A DNA stretch of 64,000 bases from Paracyclopina nana (Eukaryota > Arthropoda > Copepoda > Cyclopoida > Cyclopettidae). The position numbers and the translations under genes were made by a program. Position 1 is the stretch's first letter. Each line of letters opens with the position of its first letter. The notes beneath the pieces were generated by a model that did not search any database, was not told where the DNA came from, and saw only the letters and a list, made by a program, of their open reading frames with translations. This document shows positions 10,583 to 23,010 of the stretch, in pieces. The DNA lies in NCBI GenBank assembly GCA_019096065.1, contig JAGUCH010000003.1, forward strand, positions 1,550,001 to 1,614,000, given 5' to 3'.

Positions 10583-12411
10583 ATGGACTGGGGTTGGAAG
10601 AGGAATATTCTGCTTGTGTGTCTACTTGCCGAGCTGACTTTGGCATCGAACAATAGAGAAAAAAGTAACAATTAAAATAATTGGCAATTCAATGAGAAAA
10701 AAATACTTTTTTCATTTTCAGAGCTCTTCTCGGTGTTTAACATCATCACATTCAAAAATGAGTTCGTTTTTAACAATAAGAAAATGATAAGTAATAATTA
10801 ATTTCTTTTGTAGCCCTTGCAAAGCAAAATCTGATCCAACGATGACAGGAACTTGCTACACTACAACAGAATGCATATCAAGAAGTGGAACCACTGACGG
10901 AAATTGCGCGGCTGGATTCGGAGTTTGTTGCACTTTCACGTACTGCATCTTTTATGCGAATATTCCTCTTGCAATTAATCCTTTATTTCCTAGGCTTGGC
11001 GCCTGTGGTTCTACAGTCGGTCAAAATATATCCTACATTCAAAATCCTGGTACGTCATATTTTATTCATTTAAGGACTTGCCTTGACAGTTTTCTCTCAG
11101 CCTTCCCAAATACCTACTCTACAACTGGATCATGTGGATACACTGTGAATTATGTCCAGGGAGACATTTGCGAGCTAAGACTTGATTTTGCAAAGTTTGA
11201 CCTAACTGATGTGGTAGCAACAGGAATTTGCACCGATTCCTTCACAGCCACTGGGCCCACAGGGAGAAATCCACCAGTGATTTGTGGAGTCAACACAGGG
11301 CAGCATAGTAAGGACCAATAACAAATTGAAAAACTGGATTAATTTTTCAGCTCTTGTAATTCATCAGTGTATGTTGAGACAGGCACCTCCAAAACTGCCA
11401 CAACTCTAGTTTTTCAAATTGCTGCCACTGGAGGTGGATCTTGGAAAATTAAGATATCTCAAATTGAATGCTCAAACCCGTCCAGGTATGCTATCTATTA
11501 GCCTTGAAAATGGTCAATTCTGCTTAATTTGAATAATAGGCCCCCATTTGACTGCCAGCAGTACTTCACTGGGGCCTCGGGAGAGATCAAATCTTACAAC
11601 TTTGATGGTGGCATCATGCTGAGCAACCAACTATACACAATTTGCATCAGACAAGAGCGAGGCTTCTGTGGCATCCAATATGCTCCCCAAGAGAACACAA
11701 CACCAGACTCTTATGACCTAAGTGCAACAGCAACTAGCTCAAATGTAACACATCTTTTATAGGCGTGAAATTCAATCCTCATGGACGTCATATGAGCTGT
11801 CTCAGTTGACGTCCAGACAAAATAATAAGGCTACCTTAAAGTTATATTAATTGTCGAAGAAGCTAGCTGGAGAAAGAGTGGCATCATATTTTTGGACCAA
11901 TCAAAATGTGTGAAATCAAAATAGGACCAATCAGAAGACGGAGTTTTGCCGACTTTTTCGGTTTGAAGAAGCGAGCCAATTTTTATAAGGCTTATTTAAC
12001 AAATTGATCCAATCATATTAATTGCCTCTAGTTGGGGGATATTTCAGCCTTTCAGGTTCCAAAAATGTCATGCCATATTTATTTCAGTCATCATAAGAAA
12101 TTATCAATCACCTTTAATAATCTTTAGGGAGGAGCAACAGCCACGGGACAAACCGCATTCATAGCCATTCCTGGCTCAACTCTTGACTACTACAGTGGAT
12201 CAATTCTACAAGAAGTTGTTGGGGCTGTACCAGCCATCCAAGATGGGACTGTATCAGGTTGCATATTATTGTTCACTTAATTTTTTAATAGTCAACTGAG
12301 GTTGTTTCCATAGCTTTCGGCTTGCCTTTCACAATTGAGGTGACAAACACTAACCAAGCACAAACAAGTGCTAATGGATTTGATCTGGTTTACTCTCAAA
12401 TTCCTTGCTAA
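10583..12411 (+). CDS. Secreted Cys-rich/CUB-like arthropod protein
   Basis: Nine phase-consistent exons (10583-10664, 10722-10761, 10814-10939, 10994-11049, 11101-11307, 11368-11485, 11540-11744, 12128-12257, 12314-12411) encode 353 aa. A signal peptide (WKRNILLVCLLAELTLAS) precedes FSVFNIITFKN and a clip-like motif, GTCYTTTECISRSGTTDGNC then GFGVCC. Two CUB-like segments follow (CGYTVNYVQGDICELRLDF and later QLYTICIRQERGFCGIQY). This is a large, poorly characterised extracellular family in insects and crustaceans; no enzymatic role is evident. The exon 6 acceptor at 11367 was chosen because it restores GQHMYVETG, a motif of the family; an acceptor 17 bp upstream would break the frame. Confidence 0.85.
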
Positions 12412-15152
12412 ACTACTTTGTTAAGGTTAATGTATAATCTATTTGCGGAAATGACATGCTTGAAATCTAGCCAATATGCAAAATGCATGCAATAAAACTC
12501 ATGCTACCTAAAAAACTATTTCTCGTAGTAACAACCGATTTCACAAGGATGAATTTATTGGGGGGCAAAAATGACTCATTCAAATTATCTAAAGGGTTCA
12601 AAATTGCGTTGCGGAAAATGGACGAATTAGAAGCTTACCTGGTGATGTCATCGGTATTTTTGGAGTAAGTACAAAGCCAGCTTTAGATAGCTTGAGTTGT
12701 CAGCAAAAATCAGCCAGTTTTACAAGCAGAAATTTCGCGTAAAAATTGGCATGGTATTCACAGAAAATTCTCAGTAACGTATCGTATTTGCCTCGAGTTT
12801 GCTTTCATCACCAAACATATCCCGAAAAAACGGAAATATTTGATCAAAAGCGCATTTTGAATCACCACGTTACGTATGTCAAAAGTTTTTTTTAAATAAA
12901 AATTCACTGTTTTTCACATTACGCCAATTTTTCGGGGGAAAATGAATTATTTTTCAAGAAATTTGCCTTAGATTTTGGGTCCCGTTACTTACTCAATATC
13001 AGCTGTTGACTTCAGGTAAAGAGGCCTTGGGCCCTAAAAGCATCGGAACGTTTATCCAAAAAATCACGCAACCTTGCCTATGAATGATGGCCATATTTTA
13101 ATGTTTGTTTTTCCTCAAGACTTCAAGCAGGAGATTATGTTTGTTTTTGTTTTGCTTTATTTATGGAATGAGAAAGTTCAAAGCTCAAAAGTGAAGTTGA
13201 ACTTCCAGAATTGACAGAGTTTAGATAGCTTCCCAAGCCGCCTGCATAAATAAGAAATATAGCTAGGAAAGCAAAAAGAGGTTGAAATTGGCTGCACTTT
13301 GTAATTTTTTAGTGAAAAAGGTCACTTCATTTTTGGATCTATATGCACTTTGTATGTTAGGTTATTAACTGTATTTTGTCTTTTTACAAGCCTATTAAAA
13401 AGCTTGAATGAAATCCAAGGAAAATAAAAAGCAAAAAGTAAGCATGTAGCAAAGGCAAAATGTAGTAGCTCTTCTTGCCAAGGAAAAGTTATATAGCAGT
13501 ATACAAAAAGGCAAATTTTTGTAGCGGCATTTTGAGCATTCCACGTTAGCTCAAAAACTATTCAACTGTGTCTTTCAGCAATTTCGAGTCGAAGGTTAAC
13601 GCGTTCAGCTCACTTTTGGCAAACAGCTTTCGTATATGTAAAATAATAACAAAGTTTATTTTGAGCAACTTCATAATAGATTAGTGAACGTACTTTGAAA
13701 GCAAAATATCATCAAGTCAAGGTAATTGCCATGCATAACAATTGTTAAGGGGCTGATCAATATAGGCTCTGGAAATGATATTTCAAAGAGTAATAGCTGA
13801 TTTTTGTGTGGACAGTTTCTATCTTCTTCACAACTCGTGAAAGAGATTTGACTCTTGGCCAAAAAAGATGAAAAGACGAATGTCTTGAGACAGAAGAATA
13901 CATTTTTTATGCCTTCTTAGGTCAGAGAAAGGTCGTCAGAAAAAGAGCAGACAGGCAGCAAAAAAAATCGAAAGGGTTGATTAATGCTTCTTTACATCTG
14001 TATATTTACTATACTAATTATTAAATCACAAGATGTAAACGTTTTCCTTCTTTGCTGCTTATCTTTTAAAGATCTGGGATGAAAATGCTCCATTGAGTGA
14101 GTAGTGTCGTCGTGACAGAAGAAAGCTACAATACGTCTTTCTATGCTCATTTTCAAAGTTAATGAGGTGTGCTTTTTGACAGCCCCAAATCACCCCAAAA
14201 GTGAAAAATATGACGAGCCACCTACATGACATTGTTAGAGACTAAGGTTAAGCACTTGTCCTATCTATTTCTTACAAAAAAACAGAAATGTCACTAATAC
14301 TACAAATTGGTCTGCCCAAGAAGAGAAAGCAAAAGCTGGATCACCCTAGCTCAATTTCAATCTTATTTCTCCCCTGACTTGCAATAAAAGTGGCCCAAGT
14401 GGCTAAGAAAAATGCGCTTTTTGCACTACATGAAACTAGCAATAAATTGTTTTGACCGCAGTGAAACTTAATTATTTTGTCTTTAATTACCTTTCCGCAA
14501 ATCTCCCTTGGGAGCGTTTTACAGCTTGCATTTTTCGTCAGCTTCTTTTTCTAATTTTACTCTTTTCTAAACTCGTTCAAACTGGTTAGTTTTGCGACGT
14601 AATCGTTTCGAGTCCGGGCAAGAATTCTTTGCGTGAAAGTGTCCACGCGTTGAGGCCACCGCTGAAACGGAGGTCGCTGAAATTCACTCGCATGGATCCT
14701 TTGCCTTTTTGCTTGCATTCCAAGCAATCTTCAGCAAGAAATGTGAATCATGGAGAAAGCTCGAAATGATCAATGTAAATCAGTTCAAATGACAGTCTGC
14801 CTCTGGAAGATGGCACAAAATGGGCGTCCAATTACAGCAACTCAATTAAAAAGCTCGAGATTCAAAATTGATTGCAACTTCAGCCTCTGTGTCAAGCATA
14901 CGCAAAAGAAGCAAGAGCTCGGCCCCCTTTTTCTCTCAAAGTGGTATGTGAGAGACTTTCTATACTGAATAGCAATATACTATATGTGTGTGTGTGCCGC
15001 CTACACCCTCGCAGCAGCAGGGGAAAGCAGATAGTATAAATTGTGGCTCGAAGAGTCCACTGTGCTCCCAGTCATCAGCAACTCAGCTCTAGAGTCGGAT
15101 TAAGCTGTTTCACAGTTCTTTTGAGAGAAGCCCCAACTAACCAAGCATCAAC
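12412..15152. other. 2.7-kb intergenic region upstream of the myosin light chain gene
   Basis: AT-rich, with only short unsupported ORFs on both strands. The last 150 bp hold a short TG run (about 14985-14998) and the myosin light chain promoter. No RNA gene or transposon ORF seen. Confidence 0.55.
15035..15041 (+). promoter_or_regulatory. TATA box of the essential myosin light chain gene
   Basis: TATAAAT lies about 118 bp upstream of the ATG. It is followed about 30 bp later by a CACTGTGCTCCCAGTCATC stretch suited to transcription initiation. A TATA-driven promoter is expected for an abundant muscle gene. Confidence 0.7.
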
Positions 15153-15837
15153 ATGTCTCTTGTGAGTCGGGTGGCGCCCTCCGCGGCGGAAACGCGCCCT
15201 AAACTAACTAGTAAACATTTCATTGCAGAGCGCCGATGACATCAAGAAGGTCTGCGAGGTCTACGACTGGGACGGCAAAGGCGTCCTGGATATGTACTAC
15301 TTCATGGACATCTTCTACGCACTAAACTTCAACATCACCAAGAAGGTTTGCGTCAAGTACGGCCAGACCGACGACTACGGCAAGAAGTTCGTCAAGTTCG
15401 ACGAGGTCGTCAGCCTTGTGAACCAGGCTGTCAAGGAGCCTGAGAACAGGGGCAACTACCACGACTACATTGAGCTGTGCAAGCTCTATGACAAGAACGA
15501 GAACGGAACCATGATGTTGGCCGAGCTCGAGAACGTCATCAGCAACTTGGGTAATTTTAACGTGCCTCGCAACGTACTTGAGTGGCGCGACTGTGTAGGC
15601 TCTTAACTCTCGCGCGAGAGGTCCGGCGTTCGAGTCCCGTTCGGTGTTTTGGCTATTTCACTTCGGATTCGCTCCGTTCAAAAATAAAATGCTTTTTCTT
15701 GATCAATTGTCTTTGTAGGAGATGAGGTGCCCAAGGAAGACACCATGAAACTCCTTGAGGAGCTTGCTGACAAAGAGGATGAGGACGGCTTCTTCCCCTA
15801 TGCCCCATTCCTCAACAGGTTGACTGGCAAGGCCTAA
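15153..15837 (+). CDS. Mlc1: Essential (alkali) myosin light chain
   Basis: Three exons (15153-15161, 15229-15550, 15719-15837) encode 149 aa. The protein starts MSLSADDIKKVCEVYDWDGKG and has EF-hand-derived repeats, including IELCKLYDKNENGTMMLAELENVISNLG and a final EDTMKLLEELADKEDEDGFFPYAPFLNRL. Spacing and length match insect and crustacean essential light chain 1, which wraps the myosin lever arm in muscle. The nine-base first coding exon is a conserved feature of muscle genes. Codons are more GC-rich than in neighbouring genes (many GGC, AAG, GTC), as expected for high expression. A poly(A)-type region follows. Intron 2 carries a tRNA-like fragment. Confidence 0.93.
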
Positions 15838-16572
15838 GTCAACATCATGCAGATCTTCCTGACTCTCAAAAGAAGATATGACATTTTTCCGGAAATTCAT
15901 ATCAAGCAGCTCAAAATCTGTGATCTTCACCATCATTCAGACGAGGGACCGAGTAAAAAGCCGACTCTATATAACATTCAACATCATAAACATTAATATC
16001 ATCGGCCCTCAAATTAACATCCTTGGGAACCATTACATTATGAAAACAACACCAGTCTAAATATCTCACTTCTTATCAACATTGTGACCCCAATTGACAG
16101 CTTGAGCGGTGCACCTTTGGGATTCAAAGATGGCTGCAGCCGGAAATAAGCGGAATGGACGGAATCTTTGCCTTTTTGTAAATGTTCACACAATCAGCCT
16201 ATGTATCTTTCTATGAGTTTTGAACAATAGCTGCCCTAAATGACCATCTGTGGCAGCCCTGAAACGATCAACGCCAACCACAAGTTTTGGGGGTTTCGAA
16301 AGTCAGCTTTTGGCCGCTGCTGGAATTTTGCCTGAACCGAAAACCGCGCAGGAAAACTGTGTGCATTCCTTTTTAATCCCGGGGACACAATTTGATTAAA
16401 AAACAACTGTGCATGCATTTCTCCGCATCCATTATTGACTGGAAATACATCTCTATACATTGAAACATCTAAAATCGATGTTGTTTTCATTGACTATCAA
16501 GATAAGGCAGCTGTGCATTTCAACATTTAGGCTGTCAATATTAGGCAGTTTTCTAAAAGCCACGATATCCCA
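15838..16572. other. Spacer between myosin light chain and the secreted orphan
   Basis: Holds the myosin light chain 3' UTR and the upstream region of the small secreted gene. No supported gene or RNA. Confidence 0.55.
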
Positions 16573-17051
16573 ATGAAGCTTATATTTTTTGTAGGTCTAG
16601 CAATCTTCTCCCTGGCTTTCAGTTTGCCAAGCAGGAATAATAATCAAGATAATGTAGAGGTAATAAGGCTTACGATTGCAATTGATACTTAAAGATAGGA
16701 TCTAATAATTGAAGAAAGCTGGAAATGATAGACTTAAAAGAGCTCTGGAAGATCCTTTTTTCAATAGCCTAAAAGCTATCAACAGTTTGATGGTGAAGGA
16801 CCCTAAAGAAGGCATGCAATTTGTACAAGCCATAAATGAAGGTGGAATAATCTCTTTGAATCTGATAGCTTTCTAATTCAGCTATTTCATTACAGAAAGC
16901 ATTGATGAGGTTATGGTGCGGTTTGACTTGACTAGCGAAGATGCATCAAGGGTTAAGGTTAGTTAAATATTTTTCAAAAGCAATACTATGAAAATCAATT
17001 GTGTTTCAATTGCAGGAAAGCATCAAAGTTTTGTATCTTCAAAGCAAATAA
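16573..17051 (+). CDS. Small secreted orphan protein (103 aa, four exons)
   Basis: Four exons (16573-16659, 16715-16841, 16896-16957, 17016-17051) with canonical GT-AG borders and matching phases 0, 1 and 0 encode 103 aa. The N-terminus is a clear signal peptide (MKLIFFVGLAIFSLAFS). The mature part is polar and probably helical, containing LKRALEDPFFNSLKAINSL and FDLTSEDASRVKESIKVLYL, with no cysteines. A KR pair after residue 34 could be a processing site. All exons are too short to appear as long ORFs, so the gene is easy to miss. The family is not recognised. A secreted effector, peptide or matrix component is possible; nothing more specific can be said. Confidence 0.7.
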
Positions 17052-18688
17052 AACATCTGCAAGTTTTTATGCAGTAGCATGGCTTAACTAAAATTAAGAT
17101 AATTTGGTGGCGCCAACCCAACCAGAAATTTTCCAAAAAAAATTCCAGCCAATTCGACTTTTTTAGTATCACTCTAGCGACAACTGAGCCAGCCCCTTTC
17201 ATTTTCAGACGCGAAAAATGAAGTATGCAACATACAAACTTAATCCTTGCTGCTGCTCAATGGCGGACTTTTTGAAAATAAAAAAGCTTGAAATATTGAT
17301 CTAGTCATTACTATTATTCATCGATGAACTACGAACTTTTGCCATGCCAAATATTGACGTCATTGCACCAGTCAGGGCTATCTCTAACGAGCAATCCTGA
17401 CGGAACTAAGTCATATTTAATCACGAAACTAAATTAAGCTTTCTCGTCCTCACCTTATTGACGCCGTTGGCGCTACTAAACCGCTACAGATGCGCTAGAA
17501 CATAAAAAATGCGGGAAATTCAATCTGCAAATCTGGCTTAACTTGTGCGCCAGCGAGTACTCCTTTCTCATGCCTACAAGCCCTACCAGACAAATCCAAA
17601 ATTAAATTAGCCCATCACAATTACTGGCTTTTTAAAGAGATTTCGGCCTAAAATATGATTACCACTGCAAAAACAATACTGAAAATCCACAGATCTACCA
17701 TAAAATTTCGTCTTAAGCTTACTACAGCGTAGTCACTCGATTAGTAACAGTACAGCTGCCGTAAGATTGCACCTACCTTATATGCAAACGTAGCAGCTAG
17801 GGCAAGATGCATAATAGTCACACGATCAAACTTAGACGAAGCATGCAGTGGTCTGATTGGCTGATGGTGACCTAGCTATGCTCCCGGAGCTGACCTTTGC
17901 TAAACCTCTCCAAACCTTTGCGCATTTTCTAGCATCAGTCGATATTGTAATGAATGAATCAGCATTTCAAATACAGCGTGATTTCCATGCTAAATAAACG
18001 TCCTCGCCTTAAAGGCCTTTGTAAAAATGAGGGTAAATGGTAATGGTATAACTGCCCTCTCTGCTTTAAGCGGTCAGAATTGCTTTCACAAACATTATAG
18101 GTTGATCATTTTATTGGATCTTAGTTGATCCTAGCTACCATTGTAATCTGGAATGGAAGCTTGAAAAGCCATGATATGTCACATACGTCACGCTGCATTG
18201 ACGATATCGCGGCAGTGCAAGCTTTGTGATAGCAAATGTCAGCTATATGCGGCACGCTGCCCCGAAAAAGCCCAAAGCTTGAAAAAAATATCTTGGCCCG
18301 GCCCGAGCCCGACTTTTTTGGCCCGATACATCACTTCTGGCTCTGGCTTTACCCGTTTCACTAATTGCTTGTGGCTGCATGTTAAAGGTTATTGTAGTTT
18401 GTAGCGCATATCACGAGACACGATTTGTATAGATATGAATGATGAAATTGAGGACTTTAAACAATCCAGGCTCTTTTTATCTTATCTTTTTCCCCACAGG
18501 AAAATTTTACACACCACACAGTAGTCTGTACACTAATACAGTAGGCGTTACGGAATGGTCACATATACGGTACAAATCCGTAACGCCTACTGTATGGTGT
18601 GTAAAATTTTCCAGCGGGGTTACTTTACTGCAAATTAAGGAATTGCTTGTTTCGCCGCCATTGCAATAGTACTTTTCTTGGACTTGCA
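17052..18688. other. 1.6-kb intergenic region with a terminal foldback element
   Basis: No supported gene. A GC-rich patch of repeated GCCCGA-type words lies at about 18297-18330. The foldback element at 18492-18619 ends 69 bp before the next gene's ATG. Confidence 0.55.
18492..18619. repeat. Foldback element with nested inverted arms
   Basis: Outer arms GGAAAATTTTACACACCA (18499-18516) and its exact reverse complement (18595-18612) are bounded by CCCC and GGGG. Inner arms TACAGTAGGCGTTACGGA (18537-18554) and its exact reverse complement (18577-18594) flank a 22-nt loop. In the left half 20 nt separate outer from inner arm; in the right half they abut. The whole is a near-perfect 128-bp hairpin with one bulge, resembling a foldback MITE. 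Confidence 0.85.
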
Positions 18689-21553
18689 ATGTCTTTCATA
18701 ACTCGTGCTGCTCAAAGGGGTGACAGAAAGGCCTTGCAAATTCTGCTTGACAGAGATCCAAATTGGCTACAAAGCGAGCCTTGCATCACGATGGATTTGC
18801 TCAAAAATTTGCATAAGCTTGGGTTTGATGATAAACTTCCCAAAGCCATCAACCATGCAAATGAGGAAACTGGACGCACTGCACTTCACGACTTGATGGA
18901 CTCTGCTAGCTCTGATATAACCGGAGATTTGCTTTTTTTGCTCAATCATGGAGGTGATGTTATGAAACATGGACCAAAGGATCCCAATTCTGGTGTCAAC
19001 ATCCTACCAGTGCACATTGCTGCCTCTTTTCAGTTCAAGGGAGCAAAAGATGGTGAGTCCAAATTGACTCAATACCTTCAAGGCCTCCAAGAATTTGGCT
19101 TGGAAAATCTGCTGGATGGCCAATCAGATGTTGAAGAGTTTATTACGGCCCATTTGATTCCTAGCGTCTTCTGCGAATTACCTGACTTTGTGAATTATTT
19201 GCTCTATAGAATGGCAAAACTGCCAATGGAAAGCCAAGAGAAAATTCTACACTTCGCAATATTGCCCCAATCAGCCGACCAGGACTCAGGCTTAGATTGG
19301 AAAATGTTCAGCAGAAAAGCCATCAGTTGGGCGAATCGTAACAAGACCACAAATTCCATCATCGAAGCCCTTGCCAAGGCAGATCGCAGGGTTCATGATG
19401 GAATAGGAGACGCTGACTCAATGGTCTGCTTCAAGCTGCTGCCAACAACTCCTTTGACGAGTTTGGCAATCAACGCGTATCAAGGCTATAAACCTTCCAA
19501 AGGCTTCTATTCTGCAGTTTTTTCGGCCTTGTGGAGTGTCGTGGTGATGCATTTTGGACTCTTCGCTTTTGACCTTTACCTTGATATTGGCATCACTCGC
19601 AACTACAAGGCTCAATATTACAACGCAACAAATACCAATCCTTCATCCATAATTCCTATCTCCGAATATTTTACAAAGGGTTATCTCAGATATTTCTACA
19701 TCTTTAGCAGTATCTTGATATCATCATCCTTTCTCTTTTACCTTATTGCATGTTGCAAGCATCCATCAAGACCTGAACGGTGCAATATTTTCATCTTCCC
19801 TTTGATTTTCCCCTTTTACTACTTTCATTGTAGAGTAGAATACCTTACTGATCCATCAAACCAGGAAAAAGCCTCAAGGTACTTGCAGAAATTCCAAGTT
19901 ACCTTATGTGTACATATTATCTTGCTCCTTTTTAGGTACAAAGATTGTGTTGATACTTGGAACTTGGTACGAAGGGCGGAACTTGGAATCGAAGCCACTT
20001 GGCAAAATATGTTGCAATTGCACGCTTTGTTTCCCGTTATGAAGAAAATTTTTGAACTGGACGGGATCCAATTGATTCAGCGTATTTGGAATGGATTCTT
20101 GAGCATAATCCCCATGTTCCGCTCGGATCAAGAGTTCTTGGACATTCTGTTGGCAAAGTTTGTCCTATCAGCTGCGACCATGAGCTGGAGTATCGCTCAA
20201 ATGAGAACGGAAAAATCTCCATCCCTTGGATTCGGTGCAAAGATGTGCTTTTTTGCACCGACTTTTCTCCAAATCATCTCTAGATTGATGACGCTTGGAA
20301 TCTTATATTTCCAAGGCTTGCATGTTTTGACTGCGAATGCTTTTGTAGCCATCCATATTATCATTGTGGTAAATAGGAGTACATATAGTACAATTGCTTA
20401 TTTTAAACTTCATTTCTCACCTTTTGCCTAGGGTTTATTTGAGTGGCCTCCAAATACCACCAGAAGAGCTATTTCGAGAGTTAAAGTGATGTACTTAATC
20501 AGTGGTATGGGCAGCTTTTTAGTCTACATTAATGTTGACAGGAGTGAAGCTTCTCTTCACTATGAGAACAACTTGTACAAGAAAACTTTTTTGCCCACAT
20601 TTTGCCACTTTTGCCTTTACTTCTATGAACACATTCTAGCATGTGTGTTTGTTACTGATGTCCCTACAACTGCCTACTTTATTCCACCCATATTGATGGC
20701 AGTGTCGATTCTTCTCTTGTCTTGCTACTACAAGTTTCTCCACCCAAGAGCAAAAATGAATGGTCCATCTAGAAAAGCACTGTTCCTCCAAGAATTGAGA
20801 GAAATTTGGCCAGAGTGGGCTGATAAAGAACTTTCCAGCCGTTTCCAAGCTTTCAAGGAATGGGGAATGGGCTTGATGAAATGCCAAAGAACAGCTGATT
20901 CGACTACAAGCATGGAAATGAAACCAATGGGTTCCGATGCCATAAAGCAAGATGACGATGCTATTGATCAAGATGAGCCTGCCATATCTTCTCCACTCCT
21001 TCAAACTCATGGCCAACAACAGCAACAGCATCAAAAACAACAGCCAGTCAAAATGAGCTTAGAGGACGGGCACAATATTGCTCAAAGTCGACTCTTATCA
21101 ATTGGCTTTGAAGTATCTCCGACTCAGAGAAGCACTCCTGCAGATGGAGACTGCTTTATTCATGGCATCCTTGACCAGATCAAATATGACCCATCATCGA
21201 AACAAATGAAAATGGACCATACAGAATTCAGGAAGCGTGTGTGCGACTCAGCTAAAGCTGTGATTACGTCTGGTCGAATCGTGTGGGGTGAGCAAGAAAC
21301 AATTGAAGCTTGGACTGCCAAAATGAGGAACAGAGGAGAGTATGTGGATGAGGTTTTTATCCGATTGGCTGCTGAATACCTTCAAAGAAAAATAATAATA
21401 CACCCAGTCTGTGAGGATGATGGTCACCAAGGGACTGGAGTGATCGAAGTAGTCCCCTCAGTTCATAGATTTGAGGCATTATTTCTATTGTACTATAGTG
21501 AGGCAAAATTTATTTCACCTCACTACCAGTCCATAAGGCGCTTCAAGCAATAA
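18689..21553 (+). CDS. Ankyrin-like / XK-like membrane / OTU protease fusion protein
   Basis: Two exons (18689-20368, 20432-21553; 63-bp intron, phase 0) encode 933 aa. Residues 1-270 carry ankyrin-like units (RTALHDLMDSASSDITGDLL, then LLNHGGDV and LPVHIAASFQ). Residues about 270-670 hold eight to ten hydrophobic segments with XK-related features, including FDLYLDIGITRNY in an early helix and an EATWQNMLQLHALF segment like the XK-family ESAPQLLLQL motif. A Gln-rich linker follows. Residues about 790-933 form an OTU cysteine protease domain with the catalytic set visible: D798 and C801 in PADGDCFIHGIL, and H924 in SPHYQSIR. OTU enzymes remove ubiquitin; XK proteins act in lipid scrambling. 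The start is the first ATG. The XK assignment is less certain than the OTU one. Confidence 0.8.
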
Positions 21554-23010
21554 ATTGATCGTAAACCGGTAAACGTGACTTCAGCCCTCGTTTAAACCTA
21601 GCCAAGCTCCACTTGAACCAAGCAAAAAAAGTGAAAACATTGAGAAGACTCATCATTGGATAAGTCAAACATTAGTCTGTCTAATTGACGACAGTAATTT
21701 TGCTTCATACATAAATACCTGAATTTTTTATGAAAAATTGTTGATATTTGTTTTACCATGTCTATGTAAAGTCTACTTTTACATCAGGACTTTTTACAAA
21801 AAGATTTGTTTGTCAGTACTTATAGAAAGGCAAATCATAACAATACAACGCCTACTTGCGATCAAATGCGGGAAACATTTACTGGTAAACGGAAGCTGAC
21901 CACCAATTTGTTTTAAAATCGTTTTAATTAATTTGAGGCAAAAAAAACTTTTGAGCATCCTGTATGAGCTTACTGAGGAAAAGAATGCCAAAATTTCTTC
22001 AATTATCGATTTAAAGATAATTTAAATAATCATTAATGTTTCAATACACGAATTGTAATCATATAAAAATCATTACACTTAGCTAAAAAGTGTTAGGCAG
22101 GGGTTGTTTCGTTCTATGCCTTATAGGCTGACTTAAACACAAACAAACAAAAACCAGCAAGCGTCAAACCAATGTGCCCTGTGCAACATAACTAGCAATT
22201 CGCCAGAAATTAGTAAAAGCAGCCTTTTTTTAGATATACTGTTAAGAAACTATCTTTATCTGGTAGCTATGTCTCAATGTCCGTTTCATTGTAAGTTTTG
22301 CCCGTGACGGCCGAAAGGAAGCTGCATAGTAAATGTTATTGTTATGATTTGCATTTCTATGACATTGAGGACTTTTCAAAGCATTCCCAAAAAATGGATG
22401 CATGCACCGATATTCAAGAAAATCTAACACACGATTTCGAGACTTTTCAAATAACTCTCCTGTATGTAGCAATTGTTGGCCATTTCATCCACTTAAAATT
22501 TTGACGACTTTTTTGGGCTCAAATAAAAGGGCGCGCAGACCCGATTCCAAATATGTGCTTACATCGCGGAAAAGTTGCGTAACGGCAAAGTTGCGGCGGT
22601 TTTACTGCGTATGTTTTTCGGGAAGCCTTATGTATACGTGGAGAAACTCCGTGCGTCAAATCGAAATTGGGTGACATGCTCTTTATCACCGAAAATTTCG
22701 GACCCATACAATTTTGAGAAACAAAACGCTTGAAAGAGACTTGAATAATGAAATAAATGACTTCAGGCTAAACACTAAACAGAAACAGTAAACAGCAGAG
22801 CCGGGATGACCATAGTTAGGAGAGAAAACAGAAATAGACAAGTATATCCAGTTTCTGGCGTTTTTGTCAATTTTTTGTCCTCTTCGCAAACAAAAACAGC
22901 CAAAAATTCCACTTCAACAAAGCGACGCCATATTTACAAGCTGTTGCAAAATAATAATAAACTTCAGCGAGGTGGTAGAGTCAACTTTGTTAATTCGTAC
23001 TCCCTGCAAA
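21554..23010. other. 1.5-kb intergenic region upstream of the BTB gene
   Basis: Short unsupported ORFs only. The final 200 bp probably hold the promoter and 5' UTR of the BTB/FLYWCH gene. Confidence 0.55.

Noticed and set aside
11782..11815. 9-bp hairpin TGGACGTCA / TGACGTCCA
   Set aside because: Short, intronic and isolated; too little to call an element, though each arm contains a CRE-like TGACGTC.
15575..15650. Functional tRNA gene
   Set aside because: T stem mispairs and no proper anticodon arm; kept only as a tRNA-like remnant.
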